This document shows positions 9,539 to 17,783 of a stretch of DNA of 64,000 bases, one piece after another. This DNA comes from Thermococcus litoralis DSM 5473 (lineage in GTDB: Archaea > Methanobacteriota_B > Thermococci > Thermococcales > Thermococcaceae): positions 26,248 to 90,247 of the forward strand of contig NC_022084.1 in assembly GCF_000246985.2 (NCBI RefSeq), written 5' to 3'. The first letter of the stretch is position 1. Every line of letters begins with the position of its first letter. Under the pieces are notes generated by a model. The model searched no databases and was not told the origin of the DNA. It was given only the letters and a program-made list of their open reading frames with translations. A program made the position numbers and the translations under genes.

Positions 9539-10125
9539 CCTTTGTAATTTAGCCCTTCAATAACAACTTTTTTGGGGCAGTAGTTAACTTCACAGTAACT
9601 GCATACAACTTTTTCTTTGCTCTTTTCGGGAGTGTGGAGAACGAGCTTTCTAAACCCTGGGATGTCCTTTATTCTCATAAAAACCTCTACGGGCAGAGTC
9701 CCATCTATAACGATGTATGCTTTGGCGTCCTCTTGCCTAAGGTTCCTGCTGAATATCTCCATTATTGGAACATCATTCTCGTAAAGGTACCTAAGCAATT
9801 CAGAAAGGGCATGGGAGTACTCCTCCTTCTCAAGTTCTATCTCAAGAACCTCCCATCCCATGATGGGTGCTACGTTTACAAGGCTTGGAAGTGGGTTTAG
9901 CTTCTCAAATATCATTCGCAGAGGATAGGTGTTTTCAATGTAATCTATGGTGTGGTAGATTATTTTCCTGTTCACACCTATTACACGAGAGAGCTCGCTT
10001 ATTGGTACCTCAACGTTTCTCAGATAGATTTTTCCATTTTTCACACTTAGCCCGTTTTCAAAAAGGAACTCCGCCACCTTCCTCCTGGCTGGAAAGTTTT
10101 TAAAATAAGCATCCAATACAAGCAT
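9535..10125 (-). CDS. HTH/ACT-like transcriptional regulator (COG2150-like)
   Basis: A 196-residue protein with an N-terminal helix-turn-helix (about residues 8-65: [14 protein letters not shown] and [24 protein letters not shown]) and a C-terminal ACT-like ligand-binding region ([31 protein letters not shown]). This architecture matches archaeal predicted regulators of amino-acid metabolism. It ends in a cysteine cluster ([12 protein letters not shown]) that could bind a metal or act as a redox switch, which is unusual enough to note. The ATG at 10125 follows GAGGTGGTC; the longer upstream frame runs through the promoter. A palindrome near its own transcript start suggests autoregulation. 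Confidence 0.7.
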   Translation of the reverse strand: MLVLDAYFKNFPARRKVAEFLFENGLSVKNGKIYLRNVEVPISELSRVIGVNRKIIYHTIDYIENTYPLRMIFEKLNPLPSLVNVAPIMGWEVLEIELEKEEYSHALSELLRYLYENDVPIMEIFSRNLRQEDAKAYIVIDGTLPVEVFMRIKDIPGFRKLVLHTPEKSKEKVVCSYCEVNYCPKKVVIEGLNYKG

Positions 10126-10145
10126 CACTTTTGACCACCTCTTAT

Positions 10146-10155
10146 ACAATATTGT
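10146..10155. promoter_or_regulatory. Palindrome between TATA and start of the ACT-like regulator gene
   Basis: A perfect ten-base palindrome, ACAATATTGT, lies downstream of a minus-strand TATA (TTAAATATT, about 10163-10171) and 21 bases upstream of the ATG. The position fits a negative autoregulatory operator. The palindrome is short and AT-rich, so chance is possible. Confidence 0.4.
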
Positions 10156-10249
10156 GTACAGATGAATATTTAAGCTTTTCTCCGCAGTTCGAAGAGACAA
10201 TCTTTTAAAGCGTGTATCTTAAATAAGACACGTAAGTGAAGTGAGGGTG

Positions 10250-12235
10250 ATGCCTATTCTGATCGTTGGGATTGATATAATCAGTGAAGAACCAAAACGT
10301 TTTGCCGTGGTTAGCTGGTTTAATGGAAAGATAATCAAGCACGGTGAGTTTACTTTTTATCGACTTCTGAGATTTATAAGGGCTAAAAAACCCGATATTG
10401 TTGCCATGGACAACATCCACGAGCTTGGAGAGTACCTTAGGAAGTTTATAAGGGCAATTCCGCAGGGGACAAAGATAGTTCAGGTAACCGGCAGACCTGG
10501 AGAGCAAAAACCCCTATGGAGTCTAGCTAAGGAACACGGAATAAGAGTAGGGGATAAGTTCAACCCCTATGAGGAAGCAAAGGTATGTGCCCTTTTAGCC
10601 GCTAAGGGAGTAGGTTATGAAGTTCTTCCTTTTGAAGATGAGGTCATTATAAAGGTCTCAAGAGGAAGAAGTCAAGGAAAAGGTGGGTGGAGTCAAGATA
10701 GATACAGGAGAAGGGTCCATAACTTAATCCAGAACAAAGTCAGAGAAATTGAAGAGACCCTCAAGAGGGCCGACATACCTTTCGACCTCGAAATTAAAGA
10801 GAAAGACCAGGGGCTGGAAAGGGGAGAGTTTAGGGTCTATACATCCAGAGAGGAGCTTGCAGGTCTTATAAAGCCCATGAAGGGGGGAGATGTTGAAATA
10901 AGAATCCGTCCGGTGGAGAGGAAGACTTTTGAGTTTGTGCCCCTAAAGAGTGAAAGCGCCATAAGAGAAAGGAAGAGCATTATTGTAGGGCTTGATCCCG
11001 GTATTACCGTTGGAATAGCCGCTTTGGATTTGAACGGCGAGATTTTAGCACTTTACAGTGAGAGAAACATGGCCGTTAGCGATATTGTGAGATTTATAAG
11101 CGAGGTTGGTCATCCAATAATAGTAGCCACCGATGTGAACCCTGCTCCCGGGTTGGTGGAGAAAATTTCTCGCTCTTTTAAGGCAATGCTCTTCGTTCCG
11201 CGGGAGAGCTTAAAAGTTGAGGAAAAGAATGAGCTTTTAAAGAACTTAGGCATAAGCGTTGAGGACGATCACCAAAGAGATGCATTAGCTGCAGCTTACA
11301 AAGCATACCTCCGCCTGAAGCCAAAGCTTGACCATGTCGAAGCAAAACTCAGAGAGATGGGCATCACAAAGAAGGGAGAGGAAATAAAGGCTCTCGTAAT
11401 CCAGGGATACAATCTTGGAGAGGCTATTTTGAAAGTAAAAGAAAAAGAAAAGAGCAAAGAAATAAAAACTGCCGAGGTAACTGAGACCTCTGTTGACGTT
11501 ACTCCCTACATAGAAAAGATAAAGGAACTCGAAAATACCATAAATCTGCTGGAGAAAGAGAATCAAGAGCTAAGAGCCGTAATTGAAGAGCAGAGAAAAA
11601 TTATAGAAGGCTTGGAGAATAGATTGGCAGCCTATGACGAGAGAATCAGGGAAAAGATCATCAGAGAGAAGGAGATGGAAATTAGAGAGAAAAGAATAGA
11701 GTACCTTGAGAAAGAACTTAGAGAAGCGAGATTGATAATAGAAAAGCTCAGCAAAGACTTGGTCTTGACAAAGAGGATGCACCTGTTGGAACTTAAAGGC
11801 ACTGCAGTTCCTCTAAAGGTAATCGAAAACCTAACGTGGAAAGAGATTGAGGAGCTGGAGCGTTCTGCGGGTATTAAAAAAGAGGACGTCCTCTACGTTG
11901 TTAATCCCTCAGGTGCTGGAAAGAGCATAGCAGAACACCTTGCAGAAAAGAGGATAAAAGCCCTAATAAGTGCAAAAACACTACCAAACCTTGTATATGA
12001 AACGCTAAAGGAAAACAAAATACCAGTCCTCTATGAGGATGAGATTGAAGTGAAGAGGGTTGATGACTTTGCAATAGTTGATAGGAAAGAGCTCGAAGGT
12101 GCAATAGAAGAAAAATTGAAGCGCTGGGAAGAAGAAGAAAAAGAAAGGGAAGTTCAAGAGTTCCTAAGGCTTGTTGAGGAATATCGGCTTGAGAGGATCA
12201 AGGAGCTTAAGAAAAAGGCAGAAGAAGAGCATTAA
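10250..12235 (+). CDS. DUF460 (COG2433) protein with RNase H-like domain and coiled coil
   Basis: A 661-residue archaeal protein of unknown function. The N-terminal third contains an RNase H/RuvC-like fold: MPILIVGIDIISEEPKRFAV at the start, and a second acidic motif block IIVGLDPGITVGIAALDLNG (near residue 245), with the late DDHQRDALAAAYKAYL (near 342) supplying further acids. Residues about 425-525 are a long heptad-rich coiled coil (repeated LEKENQEL and REKRIEYLEKEL patterns), followed by an alpha/beta C-terminal domain. A nuclease or DNA-structure role is suggested by the fold only. The TATA (TCTTAAATAAG, about 10217-10227) is so close to the ATG that the transcript is probably leaderless. 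The TATA is framed by CGTGT and ACACG arms. Confidence 0.75.
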   Translation: MPILIVGIDIISEEPKRFAVVSWFNGKIIKHGEFTFYRLLRFIRAKKPDIVAMDNIHELGEYLRKFIRAIPQGTKIVQVTGRPGEQKPLWSLAKEHGIRVGDKFNPYEEAKVCALLAAKGVGYEVLPFEDEVIIKVSRGRSQGKGGWSQDRYRRRVHNLIQNKVREIEETLKRADIPFDLEIKEKDQGLERGEFRVYTSREELAGLIKPMKGGDVEIRIRPVERKTFEFVPLKSESAIRERKSIIVGLDPGITVGIAALDLNGEILALYSERNMAVSDIVRFISEVGHPIIVATDVNPAPGLVEKISRSFKAMLFVPRESLKVEEKNELLKNLGISVEDDHQRDALAAAYKAYLRLKPKLDHVEAKLREMGITKKGEEIKALVIQGYNLGEAILKVKEKEKSKEIKTAEVTETSVDVTPYIEKIKELENTINLLEKENQELRAVIEEQRKIIEGLENRLAAYDERIREKIIREKEMEIREKRIEYLEKELREARLIIEKLSKDLVLTKRMHLLELKGTAVPLKVIENLTWKEIEELERSAGIKKEDVLYVVNPSGAGKSIAEHLAEKRIKALISAKTLPNLVYETLKENKIPVLYEDEIEVKRVDDFAIVDRKELEGAIEEKLKRWEEEEKEREVQEFLRLVEEYRLERIKELKKKAEEEH

Positions 12236-12528
12236 ATCCCATTCAGGACTTCTCGAAGCAACCTCAAGTATTTCCCGGTTTCTTGAGCGCCTTTTTGAGT
12301 TATTTCCACTGCAGTTCTTGGCCTATCGGAAAAGACTTTTTTGAGTTTTACATACCCGGCTTTTTCAAGAACCCTAAGATGAGAATCCAGATTGCCCGGA
12401 GTTACCTCGAGTACTTCCAAGAGGTCTCTAAAGAGGGCCCTCTCCCTCGGCAGGAGGTAGAGCATGATGGCGAGCCTTATCGGGTTGCCAAGGACGCTGT
12501 TGGAGCTCAGCTCCCTGAGGGCTTCCAT
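12232..12528 (-). CDS. Winged-helix transcriptional regulator
   Basis: A 98-residue single-domain wHTH protein: GNPIRLAIMLYLLPRERALFRDLLEVLEVTPGNLDSHLRVLEKAGYVKLKK gives helix 1, the recognition helix (GNLDSHLRVLEKAGYV) and the start of the wing, and DRPRTAVEITQKGAQ completes it. It belongs to the HTH_27/ArsR-like group common in archaea. It starts four bases after the stop of the upstream membrane-protein gene, so it is the second gene of a two-gene operon in which regulator and membrane protein probably act together. It overlaps the DUF460 stop by four bases tail to tail. Confidence 0.8.
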   Translation of the reverse strand: MEALRELSSNSVLGNPIRLAIMLYLLPRERALFRDLLEVLEVTPGNLDSHLRVLEKAGYVKLKKVFSDRPRTAVEITQKGAQETGKYLRLLREVLNGI

Positions 12529-12532
12529 TTTA

Positions 12533-13147
12533 TCACCGCTCGACGGCTTTGAAGGCGGAGTAGATGTACCACATGATCGTCATCGAAAAGGCAAGCGCAA
12601 CGAGAAAGCCCGCCCATGCCATCGATCCGCTCTCCATTCCCCTTGCGAGGGGGATGCCAATAGCGGGGAGCAGGAAGGCAGGGATTATCTCGCGCTCCGC
12701 TCCGCCGTATTTGGCAAAAATCAACCACATTCCGAGGACGCCGAGGGTGATGAAGGTCAGGAAACCCATGGCACTGCTTGCTTCTCCGTTGACCCCGAGG
12801 CCCAACTGGGGAATGACCCCCCATCCAATGATCATGGCAGCCACCCAGGATGCGATGATTAGAGTTGCACCGCTTTTGGAGATTTCAACCTTCTCTCCCG
12901 TGACTTCTCCGAGCCTCTTGAACATTCTCCACGCCCTTCCCGTGAAGCTCATCGCCACGAAAAGGCCGACCGGCCAGTAAACGAGGTTGAACTGCCACGG
13001 GAGGTCGAAGAGACCCACGAGTACATAGTAGAACAGCATTACACACAGCCACGCCCCGAAGTTCATCGCCCCGTACATCTTCCCAGCTGCTATCAGCTTG
13101 CCCTCAACCCTCTCAAGCACACTTTTAAGTTCTTTAACATCTTCCAT
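12533..13147 (-). CDS. Four-to-six-TM membrane protein cotranscribed with a wHTH regulator
   Basis: A 204-residue protein with a soluble amphipathic N-terminus (VKELKSVLERVEGKLIAAGKMYGAMNFGAW) leading into five or six hydrophobic helices. No family is certain, though the pairing of such a protein with a small wHTH resembles archaeal membrane sensor/regulator pairs. Base composition is clearly more GC-rich than neighbouring genes (many GCC, CTC and GGG codons). This suggests acquisition from a higher-GC Thermococcus. ATG at 13147 follows GGTGAGGA; the GTG nine bases upstream overlaps that site. A TATA (CTATAAATA, about 13183-13191) precedes it. Confidence 0.65.
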   Translation of the reverse strand: MEDVKELKSVLERVEGKLIAAGKMYGAMNFGAWLCVMLFYYVLVGLFDLPWQFNLVYWPVGLFVAMSFTGRAWRMFKRLGEVTGEKVEISKSGATLIIASWVAAMIIGWGVIPQLGLGVNGEASSAMGFLTFITLGVLGMWLIFAKYGGAEREIIPAFLLPAIGIPLARGMESGSMAWAGFLVALAFSMTIMWYIYSAFKAVER

Positions 13148-13197
13148 ATTCCTCACCTTAATTTAGAATAGTACTCTTATTTATTTATAGCGTGGGG

Positions 13198-13250
13198 TTC
13201 TCTGAATTTCAGAGAAAACCTTAAGCCAAATAAAAACCAAATTTCTCTGA
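13198..13250. promoter_or_regulatory. Inverted repeat plus third half-site between divergent promoters
   Basis: Eight-base perfect arms TTCTCTGA (13198-13205) and TCAGAGAA (13209-13216), separated by ATT, lie between the divergent promoters of the 12.5-13.1 kb operon and the radical SAM gene. A third copy of TTCTCTGA occurs at 13243-13250, touching the ATG of the radical SAM gene. The arrangement looks like a multi-site operator. The small wHTH regulator at 12232-12528 is a candidate ligand, by proximity only. Confidence 0.5.
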
Positions 13251-14257
13251 TGAAAATTGAAGAGCTTTACGAAAAACAGGGCAGGGGCGTTAGGTGTCTT
13301 GTCTGTGAAAGAAGATGCTTGATAGAAGAGGGCAAGAAAGGGATATGCAGGAACTACACCAATTTAGAGGGAAAACTGGTGCACATAGGCTATGGAAAAC
13401 TGAGTGCTATCGAAAGCAGACCTATTGAAATAAAGCCCTTCTTCCATTACTATCCAAATTCCACCGCATTGACCTTCTCCGGCTTTGGGTGCAACTTCTA
13501 CTGCCCTTGGTGTCAAAACTACCATCTAAGCTTTTCCGATATTCCCGAGTGGATCATGGAAGTTCCGCCAGAAGAGCTCGTGAGCCTAGCCTTAAAGAAT
13601 GGAGATACCGGTCTTTGTGCAAGCTTTAACGAACCAGCGACCCTTTACACTTACCTTCTGGATGTTTTTGAGCTCGGAAAAAGGAAAGAGCTATACAGCT
13701 GTTTAGTCACAAATGGTTATTTCACCCTCAAAGCTTTGAGAAATCTCATCGAAAGCGGAGCTTCGGGCTTCAGCATAGACATCAAAGGGTGCCCTAAGAT
13801 GAAAGTTCTAAGCGTTGATCACAAGAAGGTTTTCAGAAACGCCAAAGAAGCAATAAACTTAGGAGCCCATGTAGAGATGGTTTACCTTGTGGTCACAAAT
13901 ACCAACGATTTTGAAGAATGTTACAACTGGATTTTTAATATGCACTTAAAAATGCTCGGAGAGGATGTTCCCCTACATATAAACCGCTATTACCCGATGA
14001 ACTACTGGAAAGAGCCACCTACACCAGTAGAAAAGCTGATAAAGTTAAAGAAGATCGCTCAAAAGGAGTACAATCTGAATTACGTTTACATTGGGAACAT
14101 TGGCTCAATCGAACACGAAACGACGTATTGTCCTAAATGCGGCGAAAAGCTGATAATACGTTCTGGCTACAAAGTGCTGAAATGGAATCTAAGGGACAAC
14201 AGATGTCCCCGATGTGGCGAAAAGATTCCAGTCTATGGAGAATTCACTCGATTCTAA
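13250..14257 (+). CDS. amrS: AmmeMemoRadiSam system radical SAM enzyme
   Basis: A 335-residue radical SAM protein related to pyruvate formate-lyase activating enzymes. The cluster-binding triad is CNFYCPWC (C81, C85, C88). An N-terminal cysteine set (CLVCERRC with a later GICRNY) and two C-terminal zinc-ribbon-like pairs (CPKCGE and CPRCGE) are also visible. The N-terminal pattern followed by ALTFSGFGCNFYCPWCQN matches the radical SAM member of the conserved AMMECR1-MEMO-radical SAM trio, whose reaction is unknown. The MEMO partner is in this window at 59.06 kb rather than adjacent. The gene probably has a leaderless transcript. Its last 14 bases overlap the opposing ttuA gene. Confidence 0.8.
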   Translation: MKIEELYEKQGRGVRCLVCERRCLIEEGKKGICRNYTNLEGKLVHIGYGKLSAIESRPIEIKPFFHYYPNSTALTFSGFGCNFYCPWCQNYHLSFSDIPEWIMEVPPEELVSLALKNGDTGLCASFNEPATLYTYLLDVFELGKRKELYSCLVTNGYFTLKALRNLIESGASGFSIDIKGCPKMKVLSVDHKKVFRNAKEAINLGAHVEMVYLVVTNTNDFEECYNWIFNMHLKMLGEDVPLHINRYYPMNYWKEPPTPVEKLIKLKKIAQKEYNLNYVYIGNIGSIEHETTYCPKCGEKLIIRSGYKVLKWNLRDNRCPRCGEKIPVYGEFTRF

Positions 14258-15209
14258 AAGTGATTCCCTTTTCCTTTGCCTTCTCCTGCACTTGAAGCTT
14301 GAAGCTGCATGCCTTACATATCTCTCCAGTTGTCGGCTGCCCACAGATTTTGCATCTATTGAGATCCCTATGGGCATAAGCTTTCGCCAAAAGTGGAAAC
14401 ATCTTATCGTAACTTCTCAGGATTTGGTACTTAGTTCCCGGGTGCTTTTCTTCCATTTCATTTATCCAGTCTCTGATTTCTGCCCTAAATGCCTCCACCG
14501 CATAGGGACACTCAGAAAAATCTACTTCAATGTTGTTCAAAACCGCATAAAGTACTATTTCCTTCTCCGGTACTTCCCTAAGGGGTTTTATTCTCGGCAC
14601 AAGACCCTCGTGAATAACTTCATAGTAAGGGCCAGTTCTCCCAAGTCTAGCCACATCTCCACGCATAATGTTCATGAGAAACATCTGAACTTCATCGTCC
14701 AAATTATGACCAACGGCAAGCTTGTCAGCATTGACATCCTGAGCGGCATAGTTTAACAACCACCTCCTCCAAACGCCGCAGTAGGAACATGCCCCAACCC
14801 TTTCTCCCTTTTCAAAGCTCCCCATTATATTGACGGTCTCGTCGAGGGTAAAGCCTATGTATTCCTTGAAGGAATAGATGCGATGCTCTACTCCAAGCAT
14901 CTTTGCATTCTTTTTCGCTATTTCAACGCTCTCTGGCCTGTAACCGGCTATTCCCTCATCTATGGTTATCGCTATTATTTCAAAAGGAAACTTCTGGCTG
15001 AGCTTGTGAAGGATGTGAAGAAGAACAACGCTGTCTTTTCCACCGCTCACTCCCACCGCTATTCTATCCCCTCTCTTAATTAATCCGTATTTTCTCACCG
15101 TCTGCTTTACTTTGCTCTCAACCATTTCATTGAAATGTTTGTGGCAGTAAAACTTCCCCTCATATCTCGCATGATAAACAGCGTCTCTTCCACACTTTGT
15201 ACATTTCAT
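14244..15209 (-). CDS. ttuA: tRNA 2-thiolation enzyme TtuA/Ncs6 family
   Basis: A 321-residue TtuA-type sulfurtransferase, which adenylates and thiolates uridine or 5-methyluridine at tRNA position 54 using a ubiquitin-like sulfur carrier (some archaeal paralogues act at position 34). An N-terminal zinc finger (CTKCGRDAVYHARYEG then CHKHF), the PP-loop VGVSGGKDSVVLL (near residue 52), a conserved GACSYCGVWRR cysteine pair for the Fe-S cluster, and the C-terminal zinc finger (CKICGQPTTGEICKAC) are all visible. TATA is TTTTTTAAAG (about 15245). Which of the two positions it modifies cannot be settled from sequence. Confidence 0.88.
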   Translation of the reverse strand: MKCTKCGRDAVYHARYEGKFYCHKHFNEMVESKVKQTVRKYGLIKRGDRIAVGVSGGKDSVVLLHILHKLSQKFPFEIIAITIDEGIAGYRPESVEIAKKNAKMLGVEHRIYSFKEYIGFTLDETVNIMGSFEKGERVGACSYCGVWRRWLLNYAAQDVNADKLAVGHNLDDEVQMFLMNIMRGDVARLGRTGPYYEVIHEGLVPRIKPLREVPEKEIVLYAVLNNIEVDFSECPYAVEAFRAEIRDWINEMEEKHPGTKYQILRSYDKMFPLLAKAYAHRDLNRCKICGQPTTGEICKACSFKLQVQEKAKEKGITFRIE

Positions 15210-15266
15210 TTTTCTCTCGCCTCACTGCAGGAAGAGACTTTTCTTTAAAAAACCTTTCCCTATAGA

Positions 15267-15292
15267 CGAAAAGATTTAAATAAATCTTTTCG
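15267..15292. promoter_or_regulatory. 26-bp perfect palindrome centred on a TATA box
   Basis: Arms CGAAAAGATTT (15267-15277) and AAATCTTTTCG (15282-15292) are exact reverse complements around AAAT, so the TATA element TTTAAATA is the centre of the palindrome. A dimeric repressor bound here would directly exclude TBP. It is the only promoter candidate for the 15326 gene and lies about 55 bases upstream of ttuA's start, so it could influence both divergent genes. Confidence 0.65.
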
Positions 15293-15325
15293 TTACTTAC
15301 AGTGATAATTTTGTTGGTGATTGCT

Positions 15326-16060
15326 ATGGAGCTCATAAATACTAAGATTCCACAGCTCGATGAAGCCTTGGGAGGAGGGATACTAGAGGACAGTATTGTC
15401 TTGATAACTTATGATACCTATTCACAGGGATGGACTCTTGCCTTCGAAATCCTAAGAAAAAGGATAGAAGAAGGAGACTTTGGGGTGATAATTAACTCCG
15501 TGCTTCCCCTTTCGATGCTGAACATGGAGCTTAGGAGAATTGGTTTTGACATCTTTAAAGAAGGCGAAAAGGGAAACCTCGGCATAATTGACGTTTTTGC
15601 ATCGTTTTATGGAATAAACTACCAACAACCGTACGTCTATTATGAAAATATGGATCGAGAAACTTATCTCCCAAAGTTTATGAGCCTTTACAGAAAAATG
15701 CTGAGCGAGAGAATAAAAGACAGGAGACCAATAGGGATACAGGTAACTGCGGATGGATTTGCGTTTCTAATAGGGGAGGAAAGAGAACTCAGGAACCTCC
15801 AAAAGAATTTGGCAGCAAAAGAAAACGCTCTACTTCATGAGAAAAGGAAGAGACCGATAAACATAACCCTCCTCAACAGGGACAGGGTCTCCCAAAGATA
15901 CCTCTCATGGCTCTCCCTCTACAGCCAGTACCAGATCGACTTTAGCTCTCAAGAAGGAAGGCTTGAGGAGAAGATGTTCATAAGAAAATCCCCTTTGCCA
16001 AACTTTAAACCAACCACGCGCATATTTAAGTTGGAAAACGGAAAGATAAACATTATCTAG
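15326..16060 (+). CDS. Degenerate RAD55/KaiC-like protein lacking a Walker A motif
   Basis: A 244-residue protein that begins like archaeal KaiC/RAD55 ATPases (KIPQLDEALGGGILEDSIVLITYD). Where those have a GxxGxGKT loop this one reads YDTYSQGWTLAFEILR, so nucleotide binding is probably lost. The middle retains the strand-helix pattern of the RecA fold (GVIINSVLPLSMLNMELRRIGFD, NLGIIDVFASFYG). The remainder is a charged C-terminal domain without recognisable family. ATG at 15326 with GGTGATTGC upstream is chosen over an upstream GTG. Its promoter contains a perfect palindrome centred on the TATA box. It is tail-to-tail with the LOG-family gene, sharing eight bases. Confidence 0.6.
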   Translation: MELINTKIPQLDEALGGGILEDSIVLITYDTYSQGWTLAFEILRKRIEEGDFGVIINSVLPLSMLNMELRRIGFDIFKEGEKGNLGIIDVFASFYGINYQQPYVYYENMDRETYLPKFMSLYRKMLSERIKDRRPIGIQVTADGFAFLIGEERELRNLQKNLAAKENALLHEKRKRPINITLLNRDRVSQRYLSWLSLYSQYQIDFSSQEGRLEEKMFIRKSPLPNFKPTTRIFKLENGKINII

Positions 16061-16565
16061 CAAGCTCCAATGCAAGTCTGGCGGCTTCCTTTGCATCTTT
16101 TGTAAAGTGCACTTTCACGAGTTTTTTGTGGTCAAAGTAGCCATCCTGAGCGAGAAGCTCAAGTCTGTCGCTTGGATAACCTGTGTCCGTAACCACAACA
16201 AGGGGCTTCGAATAGTCATATGCCATCAATGCTTCCACCATAGTTCCGATTCCTCCTCCCAAGACCACCAAAACATCGGCTGAATTAATCATAATTGCAC
16301 TTCTCTCCGCAAAGTCCATCCCGGTTTTTATTCTGATTGTATTGAACTCATTTCCTTCCTGCCTCTCCGGGAGAATTCCCACAACGACTCCTCCAAACTT
16401 CGCAAATTCCCTGCTCGCTATCTCCATAATGCCCCCTCTGCCTCCGGTAAGGAGAACTACTTTATCTTTGTGCTTAGCTAACTCCTCGATGAATTCTTTT
16501 GTCTTTTTGACTGCTTTTGGCAGAGGTTCATTATCACTCGAACCCGCTATGGCTATTTGGATCAT
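16053..16565 (-). CDS. LOG/TIGR00725-family nucleotide-binding protein
   Basis: A 170-residue Rossmann-like protein of the LOG (lysine decarboxylase-like) superfamily: IAIAGSS at the start, LLTGGRGGIMEIASREF (near residue 38), and the phosphate-binding VVLGGGIGTMVEALMAYDYSKP (near 100-121). The GGRGGIME and GGxGT motifs are the fingerprints of cytokinin-type nucleoside 5'-monophosphate phosphoribohydrolases. Family members lacking the full PGGxGTxxE motif are of uncertain activity, and here the sequence is GGGIGTMVE. It sits four bases downstream of the site-2 protease gene and is probably cotranscribed. Confidence 0.8.
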   Translation of the reverse strand: MIQIAIAGSSDNEPLPKAVKKTKEFIEELAKHKDKVVLLTGGRGGIMEIASREFAKFGGVVVGILPERQEGNEFNTIRIKTGMDFAERSAIMINSADVLVVLGGGIGTMVEALMAYDYSKPLVVVTDTGYPSDRLELLAQDGYFDHKKLVKVHFTKDAKEAARLALELAR

Positions 16566-16569
16566 TCTA

Positions 16570-17703
16570 TCACCCCAGAAGGCTTCTTAAAGCCGGGAAG
16601 AGGTTCACAGCGAGCAAAAACAATCCTATCCCTACAAATAGGTACGTTATGGATTTGGCAACTTTGGAAGGAAGGAAGGCTTTCAAAACATCGTCAAGCA
16701 TCTTTCCTCCATCAAGCGGAACTAAGGGGAAGAGATTCATCAATCCTATGCCAAGATTTAGCACGTAAATCCAGTAAAGTGAAAACGCCAGAGGGAGCAC
16801 GATCCCGTTAAAGCCCACCTTTGAGGTTATGTGTTGCGCTGGGTAAACTCCGAGGTATCCTTTTTCCGGATTGTCTGGATGAGAGCCCAAGGGGATGTTA
16901 ATGACTTCCTTTTTCCTTTTGCGTATTACCTCAACTTCTATCGTTTCTCCAGCCTTTGTTTTGTTCATTATGTTGAAGAATTCCTCCACTGTTGCTATCT
17001 GCTGGCCGTTTATCCCCACGATGATGTCTCCCTCTTGGAGGTAGCTTTTAGCAGGGCCCTCTGGAGCCAGTTTGGAAACCTCGACTCCAGCTGGCTGTAT
17101 TATGGGATTTAAAGCATAGCTCAAAAGCAGAATAGCCAGAAGAGCCGTTACAATATTCGCCATAGAGCCAGCAGCATAAACCCTTAGACGACTCAGCAGG
17201 GGAGCCTTTGTCAACTCCTCCTCATCCGGTTCAACAAACGCACCCGGAATCACGAAGAAAAGCACAAGACCAACGGACTTTAAGGGCAAATTCTCAGCCC
17301 TAGCAACAAATCCGTGGCTTAATTCATGGACGAACATAACTACAATAAGCCCTATCAGCCCATACCATAGGGGAATTGTAATGCCGGGTATAACAAGCTG
17401 AACACCTGGGGTGGCGGCTTTTGTGCGAATATTCTGCATGGCAAGATTAAAGAGGGTGTAGAAAACATAAACCATTCCGATAAAGCCGATTATTATACCA
17501 ACGGTGGAATAACCTTTCCAGAACTTCCTATACTTCGTCCCAACTTTGTCTATGAAGTTAACAAACCTTTTGGTTCTCCATATCGCAACGAAGAGGTCAA
17601 CCTGCAGACCTTCTTCTTTCTCTTCTCCCCTCCTTCCAAATGCGAGATATAGAACTCCCCAGAAGCCAAGTATCAAAGTTATTGCTGTAATTAAGCTCAC
17701 CAT
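16570..17703 (-). CDS. Site-2 protease family zinc metalloprotease with PDZ domain
   Basis: A 377-residue intramembrane protease of family M50. The zinc-binding HELSH motif lies in a transmembrane helix (VVMFVHELSHGFVARAE, near residue 128), and the third ligand sits in NLFPLVPLDGG near residue 337. Between them is a PDZ-like domain (about 205-280), with EGDIIVGINGQQIATVEEFFNIM as its carboxylate-binding part. Six or so hydrophobic helices place it in the cytoplasmic membrane. Such enzymes release membrane-tethered regulators or clear signal-peptide remnants; the substrate is not evident. ATG at 17703 has TTAGGTGG upstream. The LOG-family gene follows in the same operon. Confidence 0.9.
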   Translation of the reverse strand: MVSLITAITLILGFWGVLYLAFGRRGEEKEEGLQVDLFVAIWRTKRFVNFIDKVGTKYRKFWKGYSTVGIIIGFIGMVYVFYTLFNLAMQNIRTKAATPGVQLVIPGITIPLWYGLIGLIVVMFVHELSHGFVARAENLPLKSVGLVLFFVIPGAFVEPDEEELTKAPLLSRLRVYAAGSMANIVTALLAILLLSYALNPIIQPAGVEVSKLAPEGPAKSYLQEGDIIVGINGQQIATVEEFFNIMNKTKAGETIEVEVIRKRKKEVINIPLGSHPDNPEKGYLGVYPAQHITSKVGFNGIVLPLAFSLYWIYVLNLGIGLMNLFPLVPLDGGKMLDDVLKAFLPSKVAKSITYLFVGIGLFLLAVNLFPALRSLLG

Positions 17704-17783
17704 TTTGTCCACCTAATTTCACTCCCAAGGGAAGTTTAAAAAGATAGTGCATATCCTTAAAAACAAAAGCCCTCAAGAAAAGT

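Noticed and set aside
12464..12980. Plus-strand frames of 132 and 138 codons
   Set aside because: They are antisense to the wHTH/membrane operon and exist because that gene is GC-rich; the peptides show no protein-like pattern.
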